Shown: piece by piece, positions 10,090 through 19,723 of the stretch
Layout: each line of letters begins with the position of its first letter
Position numbering within the stretch: position 1 is the first letter of the stretch
DNA from: Saccharomycopsis fibuligera x Saccharomycopsis cf. fibuligera
Lineage: Eukaryota; Ascomycota; Saccharomycetes; Ascoideales; Saccharomycopsidaceae
DNA length: 64,000 nt
Assembly: GCA_001936135.1 (NCBI GenBank)
Contig: CP012819.1
Coordinates: 372,001 to 436,000, forward strand
Reading direction: 5' to 3'
Position numbers and translations under genes: made by a program
Notes under the pieces: model-generated
Seen by the model: only the letters and a program-made list of their open reading frames with translations
What the model was told of the DNA's origin: nothing
The model's database searches: none

Positions 10090-11097
10090 ATGACCGCGTA
10101 CCAATTTACACCGCTTCCAAAGATCGTAGGGTTTGGCACTATGGGGATAACTTTCTTTGGCACTAATGTCACCACTCAAGAAGACGCCAATCATATCTTA
10201 CTTACTGCGTACAATGCCGGTGCCCGCTTTTTCAACGGTGGCGAGTTTTACGGGCCAGACTGCAATAACTTGAAAGTGTTGCATGAGTTTTTCCGAACCT
10301 ACCCAGAGTTGAAGAAAGACATTATTGTTTCAATCAAAGGGGCTACCAACCTTCAGACTTTGCAGCCGGAAGCTAGCAGAGCGGAAGTCAGACGGTCCCT
10401 TGACAATATCCTTTCGTTTCTTCCGGAAACAGACATCTTTGAAGCTGCAAGAACAGATCCTAAGGTCCCAATCGAAGAAACCATTTCGGCTATCGACGAG
10501 TACGTGAAAGATGGCAAGATCAAAGCCATTTCATTATCCGAAGCTGGAGCAGAAACTATAAGACGTGCTGCCAAAGTGGCACCAATCTCTTTTGTCGAAA
10601 CTGAGCTTTCTTTATGGAGTCGCGACATTCTATTTAATGGCGTGATTGATACATGCAGAGAGCTTGGAATTCCTATCGTTGCTTACTCTCCACTTGGTTC
10701 TGGCTTTTTCACAGGAAATATTCGCTCAATTAGCGACTTGCCAGAAACAGACTTCCGCCGCGTACATCTTGACCGTTTTTCAGGAGACGAAATCATCAAG
10801 CAAAATACTGTGTTGTTAGACAAGTTGGAAAAGATTGCAGAACAAGAAAACTTGAGCTTGGCACAGTTGTCACTTGCTTGGATTGGGTTCTTCAACGATG
10901 ATGCCAACCCGAACAAAAACAAGTATCCTGACATTATCCCGTTGCCCGGATCCACCAAGGAAGAACGGATTGTGGACAATGCTAACATCAGAAAGATAAG
11001 CTTACAAACTTACCAGAAAATTGAGAAAGTTCTTGAGGAATTCAAAGTGGCTGGGGAACGTTTTAACGAGAAAAACAGAGCTTTTCTCAGTCTTTGA
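10090..11097 (+). CDS. Aldo-keto reductase, pyridoxal reductase type (AKR8-like), copy 1
   Basis: 335 aa from the ATG at 10090, a normal length for the family. It resembles fission yeast Plr1 and budding yeast YPR127W, NADPH-dependent pyridoxal reductases that convert pyridoxal to pyridoxine. Visible features are the family start PLPKIVGFGTMG, the catalytic-tyrosine motif GEFYG (Tyr54), the lysine motif SIKGA (Lys83), the DP.VPIEETISAIDEY segment (about 125-140), the TIM-barrel strand AYSPLGSGFFTG, and the C-terminal cofactor region IIPLPGSTKEERI. The classic catalytic His is replaced by the EAARTDP segment, in line with this subfamily. A paralogue lies 685 bp downstream on the same strand, so this is a tandem duplication. 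Substrate is inferred from family only. Confidence 0.88.
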   Translation: MTAYQFTPLPKIVGFGTMGITFFGTNVTTQEDANHILLTAYNAGARFFNGGEFYGPDCNNLKVLHEFFRTYPELKKDIIVSIKGATNLQTLQPEASRAEVRRSLDNILSFLPETDIFEAARTDPKVPIEETISAIDEYVKDGKIKAISLSEAGAETIRRAAKVAPISFVETELSLWSRDILFNGVIDTCRELGIPIVAYSPLGSGFFTGNIRSISDLPETDFRRVHLDRFSGDEIIKQNTVLLDKLEKIAEQENLSLAQLSLAWIGFFNDDANPNKNKYPDIIPLPGSTKEERIVDNANIRKISLQTYQKIEKVLEEFKVAGERFNEKNRAFLSL

Positions 11098-11782
11098 GTA
11101 TAGTATGATTAGTTAACGTTTTGTTGTTTCTAGTTTACCAAGGCACGTAAAAACCTTATTTAATATCTTTTACTCACAAGTAAGAAGTGCTTGTATAACC
11201 GTTGCATTTGACAGCGCAGCTATCATAAGCGTAGATTTAGCCGAGATGCAGTGCAGTCCACTCACCGCATTCCGTGTCACAGTGGCTATAGGCGGAAACC
11301 GGACAGCTTTTACCAACGCCCAGCAAAGTTGGTAATGCTAAGACATACGAGATAAAGGCCATTCCGCTTAGAACTTCACTTTTGCCTGTAAGCGGTCCCG
11401 AGGAAAACGTCACCAATTGCGATGGTTCGCCGCTTTTCCCTGTCTTCTGTCTTTCGACTGCAACTGTTGTTGTGCTGCTGCCTTGATTGTGAAACGGGGC
11501 CTGCATGCTGAAATTTGCGACCGCAAAAGCCAGGCAGCAACCAAGCAAGACATATATAGCAATCGATCAGCCACCGCCTTGGAAAACTTCACCGCCTTCA
11601 CCTCGGTGTTGATCTAGCGGCATTTTTATTCTACTTGCTTGCTTAAATCTAGCTAATTCTAATTTTTTTTTTCTTACCAATTCTCACTTTAGCATACTTA
11701 TTCTACCTTACTAATACTACCTCCCAACAAAAAGACTATCAATACTACACAAGTCGAGTATTTCTTTTCAATCACTTTCATC
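11098..11782. promoter_or_regulatory. Intergenic region between tandem AKR genes
   Basis: 685 bp holding the 3' end of AKR copy 1 and the promoter and leader of copy 2. A CT/CA-rich stretch just before 11783 looks like a yeast 5' leader. No gene seen; small open frames on both strands are unconvincing. Confidence 0.6.
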
Positions 11783-13360
11783 ATGCATCCATCAACTAAA
11801 TCACCATCAGATGATCAACCAGCTGAACCTCAAATAACTCCTCTTCCCAAGATGATTGGATTCAGCACCAAAGCTATCACTTGGGGCCGCCATCCTGCCT
11901 CGCAACAAGAAGCTAATGAGCTCCTTCTCACAGCCATGGCCGCGGGATCTCGTTTCATAAGTGCTGCCGAATACTATGGTAGTGCTGGGATAAATTTGCG
12001 TTACTTAAGCCATTTTTTGAGCATATATCCCAAATTGAGAAAAGAAGTAATTGTATCAGTAAAAGGAGCATTTGAGGTGGATAAGGTTACAATGACAACT
12101 ACAAACATTTACAAAAGTATCAATAATGATGACTCAAAAAAAGAACCAGAAAAAGAATCTAATCACGACAGCGGCGACGGTCTTAGTCCTACTACTACAA
12201 AGGACAATAAAAAGGAGGAAAAAAGTGAGGATACTAGTGGGGATCAAAACACCAATTACAGAGGTCACAGAAAAAGTGTCAATTATCTTACTGTGGACGA
12301 GGCTAACACCCCTATAATCGGTGCTGGCGGTAGAAGAGGCTCAACAGTGACTACCACTGCCACTGGATTTACTAGTACCGGTACACCGCATGGTTCTCGT
12401 GAAGACATCCATAAGTCTATTGATCACATTCTAGAGTTGGTAGATCCCGCCTATGAAGAAAACAACAGGCGCAGAAATAGCCATGTCGATATTAACGGCA
12501 ACAGTGATGACACTGAAAATAGCAATGATAAAGACAATGGCAATAAAAATGGCAACAGCAATAACAAGGACAATGATGATTTCAATGACAGCGGAATGAA
12601 TATTGTCTTTAGTTGTGCTAGAGTAGACCCGAATGTACCTATTGAAGAAACAGTTAGTGCAATTCAAGAGTACGTTGACCAAGGCAAAATCAAAGGTGTT
12701 GCTCTTTGTGAAGCTAGCGTCGAAACAATTAGGAAAGCAGCAAAAGTGGCACCGATTTCGTTTGTTGAAGTAGAGTTCTCTCTTTTCACTAGAGATATTC
12801 TTTATAGCAAAGAAAAGGGAGGCCAAAGTGTGGCTGAAGTTTGTAAAGAATTAGGTATCACCATTGTGGCTAGTTCGCCGCTCGGCGGTGGCTTGCTTAC
12901 CGGGGAAATCAGAGACGTGGAAGAGGATATACCCGAAGATGACTATCGCAGAAACTTGGACCGTTTCGACAACGGAAATAAAGAAGGCAGTCAAGCATCA
13001 GAAAGCGAAAAGCATTCAAATGACACTGAAAGTGTGGACAGCAACGATAGTAACAACTTTGAGCACAATTTGCAACTTGTTGAGAAGCTCGAGGCAATAG
13101 CTGACGAAACGGGTCTTACTTTAGCCCAGCTTTCTTTAGCATGGATCAATTTCTTTAATAGTCCAGAGAACCCAGACCGTGAAAAGTATCCAACATTTGT
13201 TTCTGTGCCGGTGGCTACCAAACCTGTCAACATTCTTGCCAATGCAAGAGTGAAAGAGATAGATTTAAAAACATTTGAAGAAATACAAAAAGTTCTTGAA
13301 GAAAACAGAGTGGCGGGAGAGCGTTACAACGAGGAAGCAAGAAGGTTGTTGAACAAATAA
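11783..13360 (+). CDS. Aldo-keto reductase, pyridoxal reductase type, copy 2 with three low-complexity inserts
   Basis: 525 aa from the ATG at 11783, about 190 aa longer than its upstream paralogue. The family core is complete: PLPKMIGFSTKAITWG, catalytic EYYG (Tyr64/65), VSVKGA (Lys94), FSCARVDPNVPIEETVSAIQ, KVAPISFVEVEFSLF, SSPLGGGLLTGEI, and the C-terminal GERYNEEARRLL. The extra length sits in three inserts of Asn/Asp/Ser/Lys/Glu-rich sequence at about residues 105-203, 223-271 and 397-427. All three fall between conserved blocks, presumably in surface loops of the barrel. The frame is unbroken and the core is conserved, so the gene is probably functional. It is 685 bp downstream of copy 1 and convergent with RPN12. 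Enzyme activity and substrate are inferred from family. Confidence 0.85.
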   Translation: MHPSTKSPSDDQPAEPQITPLPKMIGFSTKAITWGRHPASQQEANELLLTAMAAGSRFISAAEYYGSAGINLRYLSHFLSIYPKLRKEVIVSVKGAFEVDKVTMTTTNIYKSINNDDSKKEPEKESNHDSGDGLSPTTTKDNKKEEKSEDTSGDQNTNYRGHRKSVNYLTVDEANTPIIGAGGRRGSTVTTTATGFTSTGTPHGSREDIHKSIDHILELVDPAYEENNRRRNSHVDINGNSDDTENSNDKDNGNKNGNSNNKDNDDFNDSGMNIVFSCARVDPNVPIEETVSAIQEYVDQGKIKGVALCEASVETIRKAAKVAPISFVEVEFSLFTRDILYSKEKGGQSVAEVCKELGITIVASSPLGGGLLTGEIRDVEEDIPEDDYRRNLDRFDNGNKEGSQASESEKHSNDTESVDSNDSNNFEHNLQLVEKLEAIADETGLTLAQLSLAWINFFNSPENPDREKYPTFVSVPVATKPVNILANARVKEIDLKTFEEIQKVLEENRVAGERYNEEARRLLNK

Positions 13361-13794
13361 AGTCTGACGAACAAAGAAAAGCGCTCACATTGAGTAGCGA
13401 AAAACTTATTATAATCATATTATCATTTTATTAAGTTTGAATTGCATCATCATTTGATTTATAGATAAAAAGAAAAAAAGAAAAGTGAAAAAAAGTTTTA
13501 ACAAGAGAATTAAAAGACGATTATTGATTACAAATAATGATGTAGACTCATTTTTAGTAAGACTTATTTCAGAGTGTAAGCAAGCGTGTACGCACCATAC
13601 TCAACCTTTATAACAAATCTACAAAATATCCGCTACAGGGCGCAGAGTCATAACTAAGCTCATAAAAAATCTGCTTATAATTTGATATTAATAACAGGGT
13701 ACCATGAAGAAAAAAAATCACACAAACAATGCAGACCAGCCTTAAGCATGCACCACTTCCAACCTTTCATATCATCTTCTTCAACACGACTCGC
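13361..13794. other. Convergent intergenic region, AKR copy 2 / RPN12
   Basis: 434 bp between two converging stop codons, AT-rich with A-rich runs around 13470-13500. It is expected to hold both 3' UTRs. No gene seen. Confidence 0.65.
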
Positions 13795-14739
13795 TCAAAC
13801 AATAGTCTCCAACTCAGCAGCATATCTCAAAGTGTTTTTAATTATCAACTCATTAGTGCTCAAACGAGACACTCCCAGCTGTAAACTCTCCTGCTGTTGT
13901 TGCTGACTATCACTATCAAGCTGACTTTCATCAAGAAGCACGGCTGCTTCATCAGCAGCTTCGTCTCTAATGGCTTCATCATCTTCATTATTGAAATAAA
14001 TGACCGAATTGGCAATATTCCAAGAAGTACTATTTTTCACAAACTGAATCAATTTGCCTTCATCTTCAAAGAAAAGCAAGTTTTTGGCATTGGCAAGTGG
14101 CAACTTCTCATAACTGACATTCAAACATTTAGCAATTTCGTTTCTCAAAGTATGATTCAAACTGGCGTTGAATAGATGGAATTCTTTAAAATTGCTGTTC
14201 TTGCCCACTGCTGCTGCTTGGGTATTATTATTGATCAAATTCCAAACCTTATCGTAAGATCCTTCCATGAGCCATCTTTCAATCTTGATTGGATAATTCA
14301 AATATGCGCCATCTTCAAGCTGGCCTAAATCCTGTTGTGTCAGCTCAGACGAAGATAGGGAAAGCAATTCGATATGAAATTGGGAAATGTCTCCTTTGGT
14401 CAACAAAAGCAACAAGTACAAAGCGTATAATTTGTTTTCATTTGGAGACTTATTTTTAACAAATACGTCCTCATTCAATTTATAAAATGGCTTCAACTCA
14501 TCGATGAATTTTTCAAAAAGCTCCAAATTGGACAAATTGATAGCGGAAAGTGCACCGATTTCTAAAATTGATCTAGAAATGATCAAGTCCCCGGCATTGA
14601 CTTTACTGCTAACGATTGGTACGAGTAAGTTATGCTTGGCAAGTTCAACTTTGATAACGGGGAGCAACTTGATACAGGTTTGATAGTTGTGTTTTTCAAA
14701 TGCTGCTTTCAATTGCTGTGTAGCTTTCTCGAGGGACAT
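13795..14739 (-). CDS. RPN12: 26S proteasome regulatory particle lid subunit Rpn12
   Basis: 314 aa when started at the ATG at 14739 (MSLEKATQQLKAAFE), matching the usual N-terminus of Rpn12; the budding yeast protein is about 274 aa. Clear family stretches are CIKLLPVIKVELAKHNLL, ISRSILEIGALSAI, NYPIKIERWLMEGSYDKVWN (PCI/SAC3-type region) and LRNEIAKCLNVSYEKLPL. Known role: a lid subunit that joins last and caps the regulatory particle on the proteasome. The added length is mainly a C-terminal acidic and Gln-rich insert (SDSQQQQQESLQ). The frame stays open upstream to 15027, with an in-frame ATG at 14940 that would add 67 residues. I chose the inner start by homology. It is divergent from CWC27, with 429 bp between the starts. 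Confidence 0.92.
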   Translation of the reverse strand: MSLEKATQQLKAAFEKHNYQTCIKLLPVIKVELAKHNLLVPIVSSKVNAGDLIISRSILEIGALSAINLSNLELFEKFIDELKPFYKLNEDVFVKNKSPNENKLYALYLLLLLTKGDISQFHIELLSLSSSELTQQDLGQLEDGAYLNYPIKIERWLMEGSYDKVWNLINNNTQAAAVGKNSNFKEFHLFNASLNHTLRNEIAKCLNVSYEKLPLANAKNLLFFEDEGKLIQFVKNSTSWNIANSVIYFNNEDDEAIRDEAADEAAVLLDESQLDSDSQQQQQESLQLGVSRLSTNELIIKNTLRYAAELETIV

Positions 14740-15168
14740 GGTGAATATTGGTCGGTGGTTGTTGATATATTTTTGATTGAGCCAAGCGGATGCTGGAGAT
14801 TGAAATGATATCCTGTTTGATGAAGAGAAAAGTGCACTAGTGCCCCCACTGACTGCTGGCAATGTTGATGATGTAAATTGCCACTCTGCTCTCTGTGGGT
14901 TTTCTTCCTGAGGCGCTCTTGTTTTGGCGCGGACGGGCATCTTGAGATTTGAAAAAGGGCAGGGTAAATCTGCGAAAGTATGCGCGCTCTGTACAATATT
15001 TTTGTCACTGCACACTGAATATTTCACTTGAACACAACAACATGGGCAAGTTCAACCATAGAGTAGCATCCTTAACTTCGAAGTCTGGTGGTCGAAAGTT
15101 TCAACCAGCTTCTTTCCGTACGCACCCAGTTTCCAACAACACAGAGAGAACAAGAGCAAGGAAAAACT
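14740..15168. promoter_or_regulatory. Divergent promoter region RPN12 / CWC27
   Basis: 429 bp between the chosen start codons of two divergent genes. Part of it is open in frame with RPN12 (to 15027) and with CWC27 (to 15088), so the true 5' ends may be closer together. I looked for but did not see a clear Rpn4-type proteasome element. Confidence 0.5.
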
Positions 15169-16662
15169 ATGGGCGAGCCGGCAACCACTGCGAAAGTGAT
15201 TCTCCACACAGAGAAAGGCCGCTTGGATATTGAACTCTGGGCCAAGGAATGTCCGATTACATGCCGCAATTTCCTTACTAATTGCATCAATGGCAAATTC
15301 AACGGTTTGGCTTTCGACAAAGTGGTAAAGGACTACGCTGTGCAGACCGAGGACTGTCACAACAGCGACGGTACTGCCCAGAGAACAAGTGTGAACTACC
15401 CTCAGGATGAAGATACGCTTTTCAAAGACGAATTCAATTCAAGACTACGGTTCAATAAGCGCGGCATGCTCGGCTCAGCTAAAGGTGACGGTGATCGCGG
15501 CAAAAGTGCTGGTAAAAACGGAAATCTGTTTTTCATTACCTTGAAGGCAACTCCTGAGTTGAATGGGAAGAATACAGTGTTCGGTAAAGTAGTTGGCGAT
15601 AGCGTTTTCACAGTGGTGAGGATTGCTGATTGCGAGCTAGAAGAAGGAAGCGATGACCGGCCAATGTACCCAGCAAAAATTGTGCAAAGCGAGGTGGTGG
15701 TGCCGTATTTTGACGATTTGGCGGTGTTTGGCGGCAATGGTGACGAGGAACCGTCAACGAAGAAGCAAAAAGTCAGTGAGCCAAAGACAGCGGGTAGATT
15801 CAAAGATAGAAAAAAGAAAAAAGCCAAAGTGAAGTTGAGCTTTGACGACGACTTTGACGACGGTGACGAAGAGGGGAGCGATGACGACGATAATAACAAT
15901 GGTAGCATCAAGGCCAGCAGAAGCAAAGGCAAAAAGTTCAAGATTAAGTCAGCACACGAGGCTCTCAGGGACAAAAGCTTGGCTCGCGGAAAGATCCAGT
16001 TGGCAAAAGACGGTAGCATTGCCGCTGCCAATGCTAATGCCAATGCTAATGCCAATGCTAATGCCAGCGCTAATGCCAGCGCTACTGGCGGGGATCATCC
16101 TGGACATGGAAACAGAAGCCATCACAATAACGAAAGCAATAGAGATGGCAACAGAGACACTGACGATACCAGCAACGAGCAACGTGGCAACGGGGAAGCC
16201 CAATTAACCAAAACAGAAAGCAGTAATGCTGGCGCAAGCAGAAACAACCAAAGGGAAGCGTTACAAAGAGAGATTGACGCTCTCAGGCACGGCTTGGCCA
16301 CAAGCCACAGCTCCAGTGGGGGCAGCGGGGGTGCCAGACATAGCGGTAGCAGAAGCAGAAGCAGCGCACTGCCAATGTCAGAGATTGAGCGGGAGCGGGA
16401 GCGGGCGCGTATCGGGGCGCACCACCAGACGCTCAGCGGAGGCGGCGGTAGCGGCAGCGCAAAGTTGAGGGAGATACAAGTGGCTGGGGCGATTGAGCGG
16501 TTCGAGCGCAAAATCGCAGCGGTTCTGACGCCGAGCAAGAGCAACGCGGAAGCGGAGGCGGCCGCGGCACCGGATGCAGCAGCGGACGCGGAAAGCGACG
16601 AGGATAGCGATACCGGATTAGATTTCATGAACCACCGGTTAGAGTTCTCCGAGGGTGCTTAA
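15169..16662 (+). CDS. CWC27: Cyclophilin-type spliceosome protein Cwc27
   Basis: 497 aa from the first in-frame ATG at 15169; the frame is open 27 codons further upstream but without an ATG. Residues 1-180 form a cyclophilin domain of the Cwc27 type, with VILHTEKGRLDIELWAKECP, CRNFLTNCINGKFNGLAFDK, FKDEFNSRLRFNKRGMLG and NGKNTVFGKVVGDSVF. Active-site residues of catalytic cyclophilins are replaced (FDKVVKDYAVQ where FHRVIKGFMIQ is usual), so it is probably inactive as a prolyl isomerase, as known for Cwc27. Known role: part of the activated spliceosome (with Cwc22 in the Bact complex). The C-terminal 300 residues are highly charged and low in complexity: a Lys/Asp-rich stretch, an alternating Ala-Asn run near 285-305, Ser/Arg/Gly repeats and an acidic end. 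That tail is longer than in budding yeast Cwc27 (about 300 aa in total). Confidence 0.88.
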   Translation: MGEPATTAKVILHTEKGRLDIELWAKECPITCRNFLTNCINGKFNGLAFDKVVKDYAVQTEDCHNSDGTAQRTSVNYPQDEDTLFKDEFNSRLRFNKRGMLGSAKGDGDRGKSAGKNGNLFFITLKATPELNGKNTVFGKVVGDSVFTVVRIADCELEEGSDDRPMYPAKIVQSEVVVPYFDDLAVFGGNGDEEPSTKKQKVSEPKTAGRFKDRKKKKAKVKLSFDDDFDDGDEEGSDDDDNNNGSIKASRSKGKKFKIKSAHEALRDKSLARGKIQLAKDGSIAAANANANANANANASANASATGGDHPGHGNRSHHNNESNRDGNRDTDDTSNEQRGNGEAQLTKTESSNAGASRNNQREALQREIDALRHGLATSHSSSGGSGGARHSGSRSRSSALPMSEIERERERARIGAHHQTLSGGGGSGSAKLREIQVAGAIERFERKIAAVLTPSKSNAEAEAAAAPDAAADAESDEDSDTGLDFMNHRLEFSEGA

Positions 16663-17285
16663 GCGAGCGACCGGGTGCAGATACAGAGAGTTGTGATTGT
16701 GCTTGTGATGCTTGGGCGCCCGTTGGCAGGCGGGGGCCAACAGTGCTGGCTAGCACTGGAGTAGAAGACCAATAAAAGACGGAGTGCGGTGGTGTGGCGC
16801 ATTGCAAGCATCTCTTATAGTCACTCTGTACAGCACCGTAATCTTTCATCGATCGATGACTGGCTTCGCTTTTCTTTTTCCGCGCAACACAATTCTAATA
16901 ACGATGATTATGACAGTCACTGGGTATACACTATCTAACTAAGAGGCACCACCACCGCACACCTTATTTTTCACCCACTTTGCGATGCCACGCCCCCACC
17001 ACAAAAAAAAAATTTTTTTGTTCTTAAAAGCTCACCTTCTTGCACTTCTGGCGCCTTGTACGCTTCTTTTCTTCTTGACGTATATTTGTGTGTCTTATTG
17101 AACCAAAGCTTTCTAGTGCCTTTTATCGATATAGCTGCGCCTGTGCAAATTTAGTCTCATCCTATCTCATCGCAAACTTCCCACCAGCTACAGAAAGTAG
17201 GGAAAAAAAAAAAAAAAAAAAAGCACACACATTTTCAGGGCTTCGGAAAAACTATAGTTTACAGCACTCAGCAGGTTTGCCTTAC
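16663..17285. other. Intergenic region CWC27 to F-box gene
   Basis: 623 bp holding the CWC27 3' flank and the leader of the F-box gene, with a poly-A tract near 17203-17222. The reading frame of the F-box gene is open back to 17088 but contains no ATG before 17286. No separate gene seen. Confidence 0.6.
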
Positions 17286-19145
17286 ATGATTTGCATGACT
17301 CAGAATGGCAACTTTCTGCAAATAAGGGCCACGCCTTCATCTTCATCTTCATCTTCATCGTCATCGCCATCACTTCCACCGCAAGCACCATCATTATCCG
17401 ACTTGCCCAATGAAGTTCTTGAGCTCATCATCGCCCAAGTCTATGCGTCGTCCAGCAGCCAAGTTGACTTGGTTGACCATTTGCATTGGTTTGCTCGCAC
17501 TGTACCGTTGGTAAACAGAAAATTTTACCGCTTAAGCGCTAGGTATTCCTACCGCTACTTCATCTTTAAGGACCCACAGTCCTTTCACTCGTTGAACCGG
17601 GCCTTTACAACTAATACCACTGCTGCCAAAAGCAATGCTTCAAAGTACATCAGGACCCTTGATTTACAGGAATTTGCTTTGGACCATCTCTGGGACGGTC
17701 AAGTGGAGTCGTCTGCGTTTTTGAGTTTCTTGCAAAATGCTAAAAACTTGAAAGAAGTTTTGTTCTCGTTTGCTCTTGACTATGCCTTGGATGAGAATGC
17801 TATTGAGCATCTTTTCTATACGTCCAGCGCCATTGAGTCAATCGACTTGTCCGGTTTGACATCCGTGAACTCTGACATCTTCACCAAAGTGGTGAATCGG
17901 TTGAACAGCACCGTCGATGGTACCGGTAATGATACTGCTGGTAACTTCAACTGCTCCAACTTGAAGGCGCTTAGCTTCCATGGCTCGGAAGCAATTCCTG
18001 CTAGCTTTTTCAATATGCTTTTCCCGCATTTAACAAACATTGAGAAACTTGACTTGGCCAGAATTCAAATCTCTGATGACTCGGTAGCCAGTTTCCCAGT
18101 TTTCCACAATTTGACTCATTTATCATTGAGCTGCTGCAAGCTAGACAAGCATCGCATATTCGACTACTTTACCAATCAGCGTGCTTTGCAACATACCCTC
18201 AAGTGGCTCAATTTGGAAACAGATTATTACCATAACACTTTAACCGAAGACGAAATCCTCATGGTGTTGGACTCTTTAGTTCCTGTCACTAAAACTAGTG
18301 CAAACACTAGTACCCCGGAAAGTGCCAGTAGTAACAGCCACTGCCCAAACACCACGTTACAATACTTGAATTTGAACGGACGCTCGGTCACTTACCGCAT
18401 CCTCAGTTTCATCAAGGAAAATTTTATCAGTTTGCAATCGTTGCATTGCTACAAGGCACCAGTGTCTGCATCTGAGCTCATCCGCTTTTTGGCCCCACCT
18501 CGTGCTGGTGGCGATATCGATGATAATAATGATAATAGCGGCATCATTACCACTACAAGCACCTCTCCTGCATTACCAACAGCGGGGAAGTACCAGCAGC
18601 TCAAGTATCTCAACGTCGCTGGCAACAGAGACGTCACCATCGAAGCTTTGACAGGCAAAAACAGTAGCAACTGTAGCTTGCTTGAGGCCAGTCCGTCGAT
18701 GCTCTGCTGGGAGCTAAGTCCGTTTATCGTGAACCGATTGCTAAATGAAGGGGAGGTGGTGGTTCCTGCCCAAAATAGCGGCACTGCTACCGTCAGTACT
18801 AAGGAAAGAAGTGTATGGCGTGGCGCCAAGTGCCAGTACAGAGCATGGCTTTTTAAAGTGGGAAATCGCAACAACAATAATAATGATGATAATGGTAATA
18901 ATGATAATTTTAGTAGCGGAGTAAGAATGAAAACTAGCAAAGGCTCAGAATTAATCAACCATCCATTTATCAAGTTTGCCTACAATAAAATTGAAGTTTC
19001 TAACGGCCATAGTTCGAGTATGGGCAATATGAATGATGATGAAGATAGCGGCAGCGCTAGTCGTCAGCAAAGCACCTGGCCAGTCAGGTTTTCAGAACAT
19101 AGTATTTATAATGAATATGCCCTTAATACATCTATAGAGTTTTAG
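17286..19145 (+). CDS. F-box / leucine-rich-repeat protein (SCF substrate adaptor)
   Basis: 619 aa from the ATG at 17286, with another in-frame ATG three codons later. After a Ser-rich stretch encoded by TCT/TCA repeats, an F-box lies at about residues 39-85 (LPNEVLELIIAQVY ... VPLVNRKFYRLSARYSYR). Several leucine-rich segments follow (IESIDLSGLTSVNSDIF, NIEKLDLARIQISDDSV, LTHLSLSCCKLD, LQYLNLNGRSVTY, LKYLNVAGNRDVT). Known role of the class: F-box proteins bind Skp1 and bring substrates to SCF ubiquitin ligases. The layout reminds me of budding yeast YLR352W (Lug1), but I am not certain. Asn/Ser/Thr-rich inserts interrupt the repeats at about 340-355, 405-420 and 530-545. The protein ends without a further domain. 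Confidence 0.78.
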   Translation: MICMTQNGNFLQIRATPSSSSSSSSSSPSLPPQAPSLSDLPNEVLELIIAQVYASSSSQVDLVDHLHWFARTVPLVNRKFYRLSARYSYRYFIFKDPQSFHSLNRAFTTNTTAAKSNASKYIRTLDLQEFALDHLWDGQVESSAFLSFLQNAKNLKEVLFSFALDYALDENAIEHLFYTSSAIESIDLSGLTSVNSDIFTKVVNRLNSTVDGTGNDTAGNFNCSNLKALSFHGSEAIPASFFNMLFPHLTNIEKLDLARIQISDDSVASFPVFHNLTHLSLSCCKLDKHRIFDYFTNQRALQHTLKWLNLETDYYHNTLTEDEILMVLDSLVPVTKTSANTSTPESASSNSHCPNTTLQYLNLNGRSVTYRILSFIKENFISLQSLHCYKAPVSASELIRFLAPPRAGGDIDDNNDNSGIITTTSTSPALPTAGKYQQLKYLNVAGNRDVTIEALTGKNSSNCSLLEASPSMLCWELSPFIVNRLLNEGEVVVPAQNSGTATVSTKERSVWRGAKCQYRAWLFKVGNRNNNNNDDNGNNDNFSSGVRMKTSKGSELINHPFIKFAYNKIEVSNGHSSSMGNMNDDEDSGSASRQQSTWPVRFSEHSIYNEYALNTSIEF

Positions 19146-19723
19146 GGCTTTTTTTTTATGAGCAGCACATAATGTCTTTTGCCTTTTGCTACTGCTCGTG
19201 CAATTTTCTGTCATGATGTTATGAGGTATATTTGCCATACTTTTATTTGTGCTTTTGTCTTTTTTTGTTTCGATTTTTTTTAATTTTTTCAATTTTCTTT
19301 CGGTTTTTTGCACCCGGGTTTGGTTTCATAGTTCGTCTATATACAGTTTGTTGGCAGTAAACTAATGGTTATAATGATTATAGATATATATGACTTGTAG
19401 TGATATTATTGACTAGTACTCAAATAGCTGCTATATTGTCATATACACCCGTACACCCTTTCATGTGACCATAAAGATGTTAGGGTGTTTGTGTTCAGCC
19501 AACCAGACGCCTGTAAAATAATCAGCAAGAAAAAGTAAAATCAAGAAAAAAAAGTGAAGCTCAATGTGCTAGAATCGGAAATCCAGAAACTAACTATCAA
19601 TACCAGCACCAACGTCTCTCGCTCGCTAGGTCAGTTTGTTTGTTATATTGCTAGTAGATTGTGGCAGATATTGTTATTTGAAAAAAAAGAAAAACTTCGT
19701 GTCTCATCAACTATTCATACACA
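19146..19723. other. Intergenic region F-box gene to complex I gene
   Basis: 578 bp, T-rich after the upstream stop and A-rich before the downstream start. It is the likely terminator of the F-box gene and the promoter of the NDUFA9-like gene. No gene seen. Confidence 0.6.

Noticed and set aside
15949-16203. Long minus-strand ORFs opposite CWC27
   Set aside because: Shadows created by the Ala/Asn/Ser-rich low-complexity coding region.
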